From contig DAHVRG010000058.1 in NCBI GenBank assembly GCA_027322565.1, forward strand, positions 1 to 6,491: a stretch of DNA of 6,491 bases. The letters are read 5' to 3'. Below are positions 5,418 through 6,491 of the stretch, piece by piece (the first letter of the stretch is position 1; each line of letters begins with the position of its first letter). The notes under the pieces are model-generated. The model saw only the letters and a list, made by a program, of their open reading frames with translations. It had not been told where the DNA came from and ran no database searches. The position numbers were made by a program, and so were the translations under genes. This DNA comes from Georgenia sp. Its GTDB lineage: Bacteria; Actinomycetota; Actinomycetes; Actinomycetales; Actinomycetaceae.

Positions 5418-6491
5418 ATGTTCGAGCTGTCCGACGAGCACGAGGAGTTCCGCGCCGCCGTCCGCGACTTCGCCCAGGCGGAGGTCGCCCCGTACTGCGC
5501 GGCGTGGGACGAGGAGCACCGGTTCCCCGTCGAGCTCGTCCCGAAGATGGGCGAGCTCGGCCTCTTCGGGCTCACCGCGCCGGAGGAGCTCGGCGGGCAG
5601 GACGGGGACTTCGTGTCGCTGTGCGTGGCCATCGAGGAGCTCGGCCGGGTGGACCAGTCGGTCGGCATCACCCTGTCCGCCGGAGTGGGGCTGGGCATCA
5701 CCCCGATCCTCGCCTTCGGCACCCCCGAGCAGCAGCAGCGGTGGCTGCCCGACCTCGTGGCCGGCCGCACCCTGGCCGCCTTCGGGCTCACCGAGCCGGA
5801 CGCCGGGTCCGACACGCGGGCCACCCGGACCCGCGCGCGCCGCGACGGCGAGGAGTGGGTGGTCGACGGCGCGAAGAGCTTCATCACCAACTCCGGCACC
5901 CCGATCACCTCCGTCGTCACCGTCACCGCGCGCACCGGGGAGGGGGCCGACGGCGACCCCGAGATCAGCGCCGTCCTCGTCCCCGCCGGGACACCCGGCT
6001 TCACCGTCGACCCGTCCTACCGCAAGCTCGGCTGGCGCGCCTCGGACACCCACGGCCTGACCTTCGCCGACTGCCGGGTGCCGGCCGCCAACCTCCTCGG
6101 CGAGCAGGGCGCGGGCCTGCGTCAGTTCCTCGCGATCCTCGACGGCGGACGGATCGCCATCGCCGCACTCGCCCTCGGCCTGGCGCGCGCCTGCCTCGAG
6201 CTGGCCACCGACTACGCCCGCACCCGCACCGCGTTCGGGCGCCCGATCGGCGCCCACCAGGGGGTGGCGTTCCCGCTCGCCGACCTCGCCGTCGCCGTCG
6301 AGGCCGGGCGGGCGCTCACCTACCGGGCGGCGTGGCTCAGGGACGAGCACGACTCGGGCCGCCGCACCGCCGCCGAGGTGCGGCAGGCCGCCGCCATCGC
6401 CAAGCTCCACACGAGCGAGGCCGCCGTCGCCGCCGCCCGCACCGCGACCCAGGTGCTCGGCGGGAACGGCTTCATGGAGGAGTGCCCCGCC
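5418..6491 (+). CDS. Acyl-CoA dehydrogenase, 3' end beyond the window
   Basis: This flavoenzyme family oxidises acyl-CoA thioesters to trans-2-enoyl-CoA in fatty-acid or branched-chain amino-acid breakdown, using FAD and passing electrons to ETF. The frame stays open for 358 codons to the last base; the family has about 380-390, so some 25-30 residues are missing. The N-terminal helical domain starts MFELSDEHEEFRAAVRDFAQ and contains LGLFGLTAPEELGG. The first family signature is AFGLTEPDAGSDT at 121-133. The middle beta domain has DGAKSFITNSG and the exit loop YRKLGWRASDTHGLTF. The C-terminal helices have DGGRIAIAALALGLA, the FAD-contacting RTAFGRPIG and the second signature QVLGGNGFMEE near 345-355. 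At the position where isovaleryl-CoA dehydrogenases carry their shifted catalytic Glu, this protein has DGGRI. The catalytic Glu should therefore be in the usual (Y/G)EGT motif, just past the edge. Substrate chain length cannot be told. It is divergent from the peptidase gene. Confidence 0.95.
   Translation, partial: MFELSDEHEEFRAAVRDFAQAEVAPYCAAWDEEHRFPVELVPKMGELGLFGLTAPEELGGQDGDFVSLCVAIEELGRVDQSVGITLSAGVGLGITPILAFGTPEQQQRWLPDLVAGRTLAAFGLTEPDAGSDTRATRTRARRDGEEWVVDGAKSFITNSGTPITSVVTVTARTGEGADGDPEISAVLVPAGTPGFTVDPSYRKLGWRASDTHGLTFADCRVPAANLLGEQGAGLRQFLAILDGGRIAIAALALGLARACLELATDYARTRTAFGRPIGAHQGVAFPLADLAVAVEAGRALTYRAAWLRDEHDSGRRTAAEVRQAAAIAKLHTSEAAVAAARTATQVLGGNGFMEECPA

Noticed and set aside
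5364..6410. Minus-strand frames opposite the acyl-CoA dehydrogenase
   Set aside because: They are Gly/Arg/Glu-rich shadows; the plus strand carries both acyl-CoA dehydrogenase signatures and a proper ribosome binding site.

Overview
This is a roughly 73% GC, gap-free chromosomal window with strong G/C preference at third codon positions. A dnaK-grpE-dnaJ-hspR operon points to an actinobacterium, because HspR-controlled dnaK operons are typical of that phylum. The DnaJ has no zinc finger, which in my recollection suits Micrococcales or Bifidobacteriales better than Streptomyces or Mycobacterium. That finer placement is a guess.

Layout. (1) 1-2149, plus strand: the last codons of dnaK, then grpE overlapping it by 4 nt, a 93-nt spacer with a perfect 14-bp hairpin, a zinc-finger-less dnaJ, and hspR 21 nt later. 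This is the cytoplasmic Hsp70 machine together with its repressor. The operon promoter and any HspR operator (HAIR) lie upstream of the window; I see no HAIR inverted repeat inside it. (2) 2150-2289: a 140-bp gap with no convincing promoter or terminator. (3) 2290-3147, plus: a two-pass membrane protein with a Gly/Pro/Tyr/Gln-rich cytoplasmic N-terminus and an external domain holding two cysteines; function unknown. (4) 3174-5261, minus: a complete cytoplasmic prolyl oligopeptidase family (S9A) peptidase, convergent with the membrane gene across 26 bp. (5) 5262-5417: a divergent intergenic region with a good plus-strand promoter and a 16-bp near-palindrome at the predicted transcription start, which looks like a repressor operator. 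(6) 5418 to the window end, plus: an acyl-CoA dehydrogenase cut by the window edge just before its expected catalytic Glu.

The chaperone operon is one functional unit. The membrane protein, peptidase and acyl-CoA dehydrogenase have no obvious link to it or to each other. I found no mobile element, CRISPR array, tRNA or rRNA gene, and no evidence of a new defence or metabolic system. The points most worth a second look are the putative operator/promoter of the acyl-CoA dehydrogenase, the grpE-dnaJ hairpin, and the cysteine-free DnaJ with a duplicated G/F-region motif.
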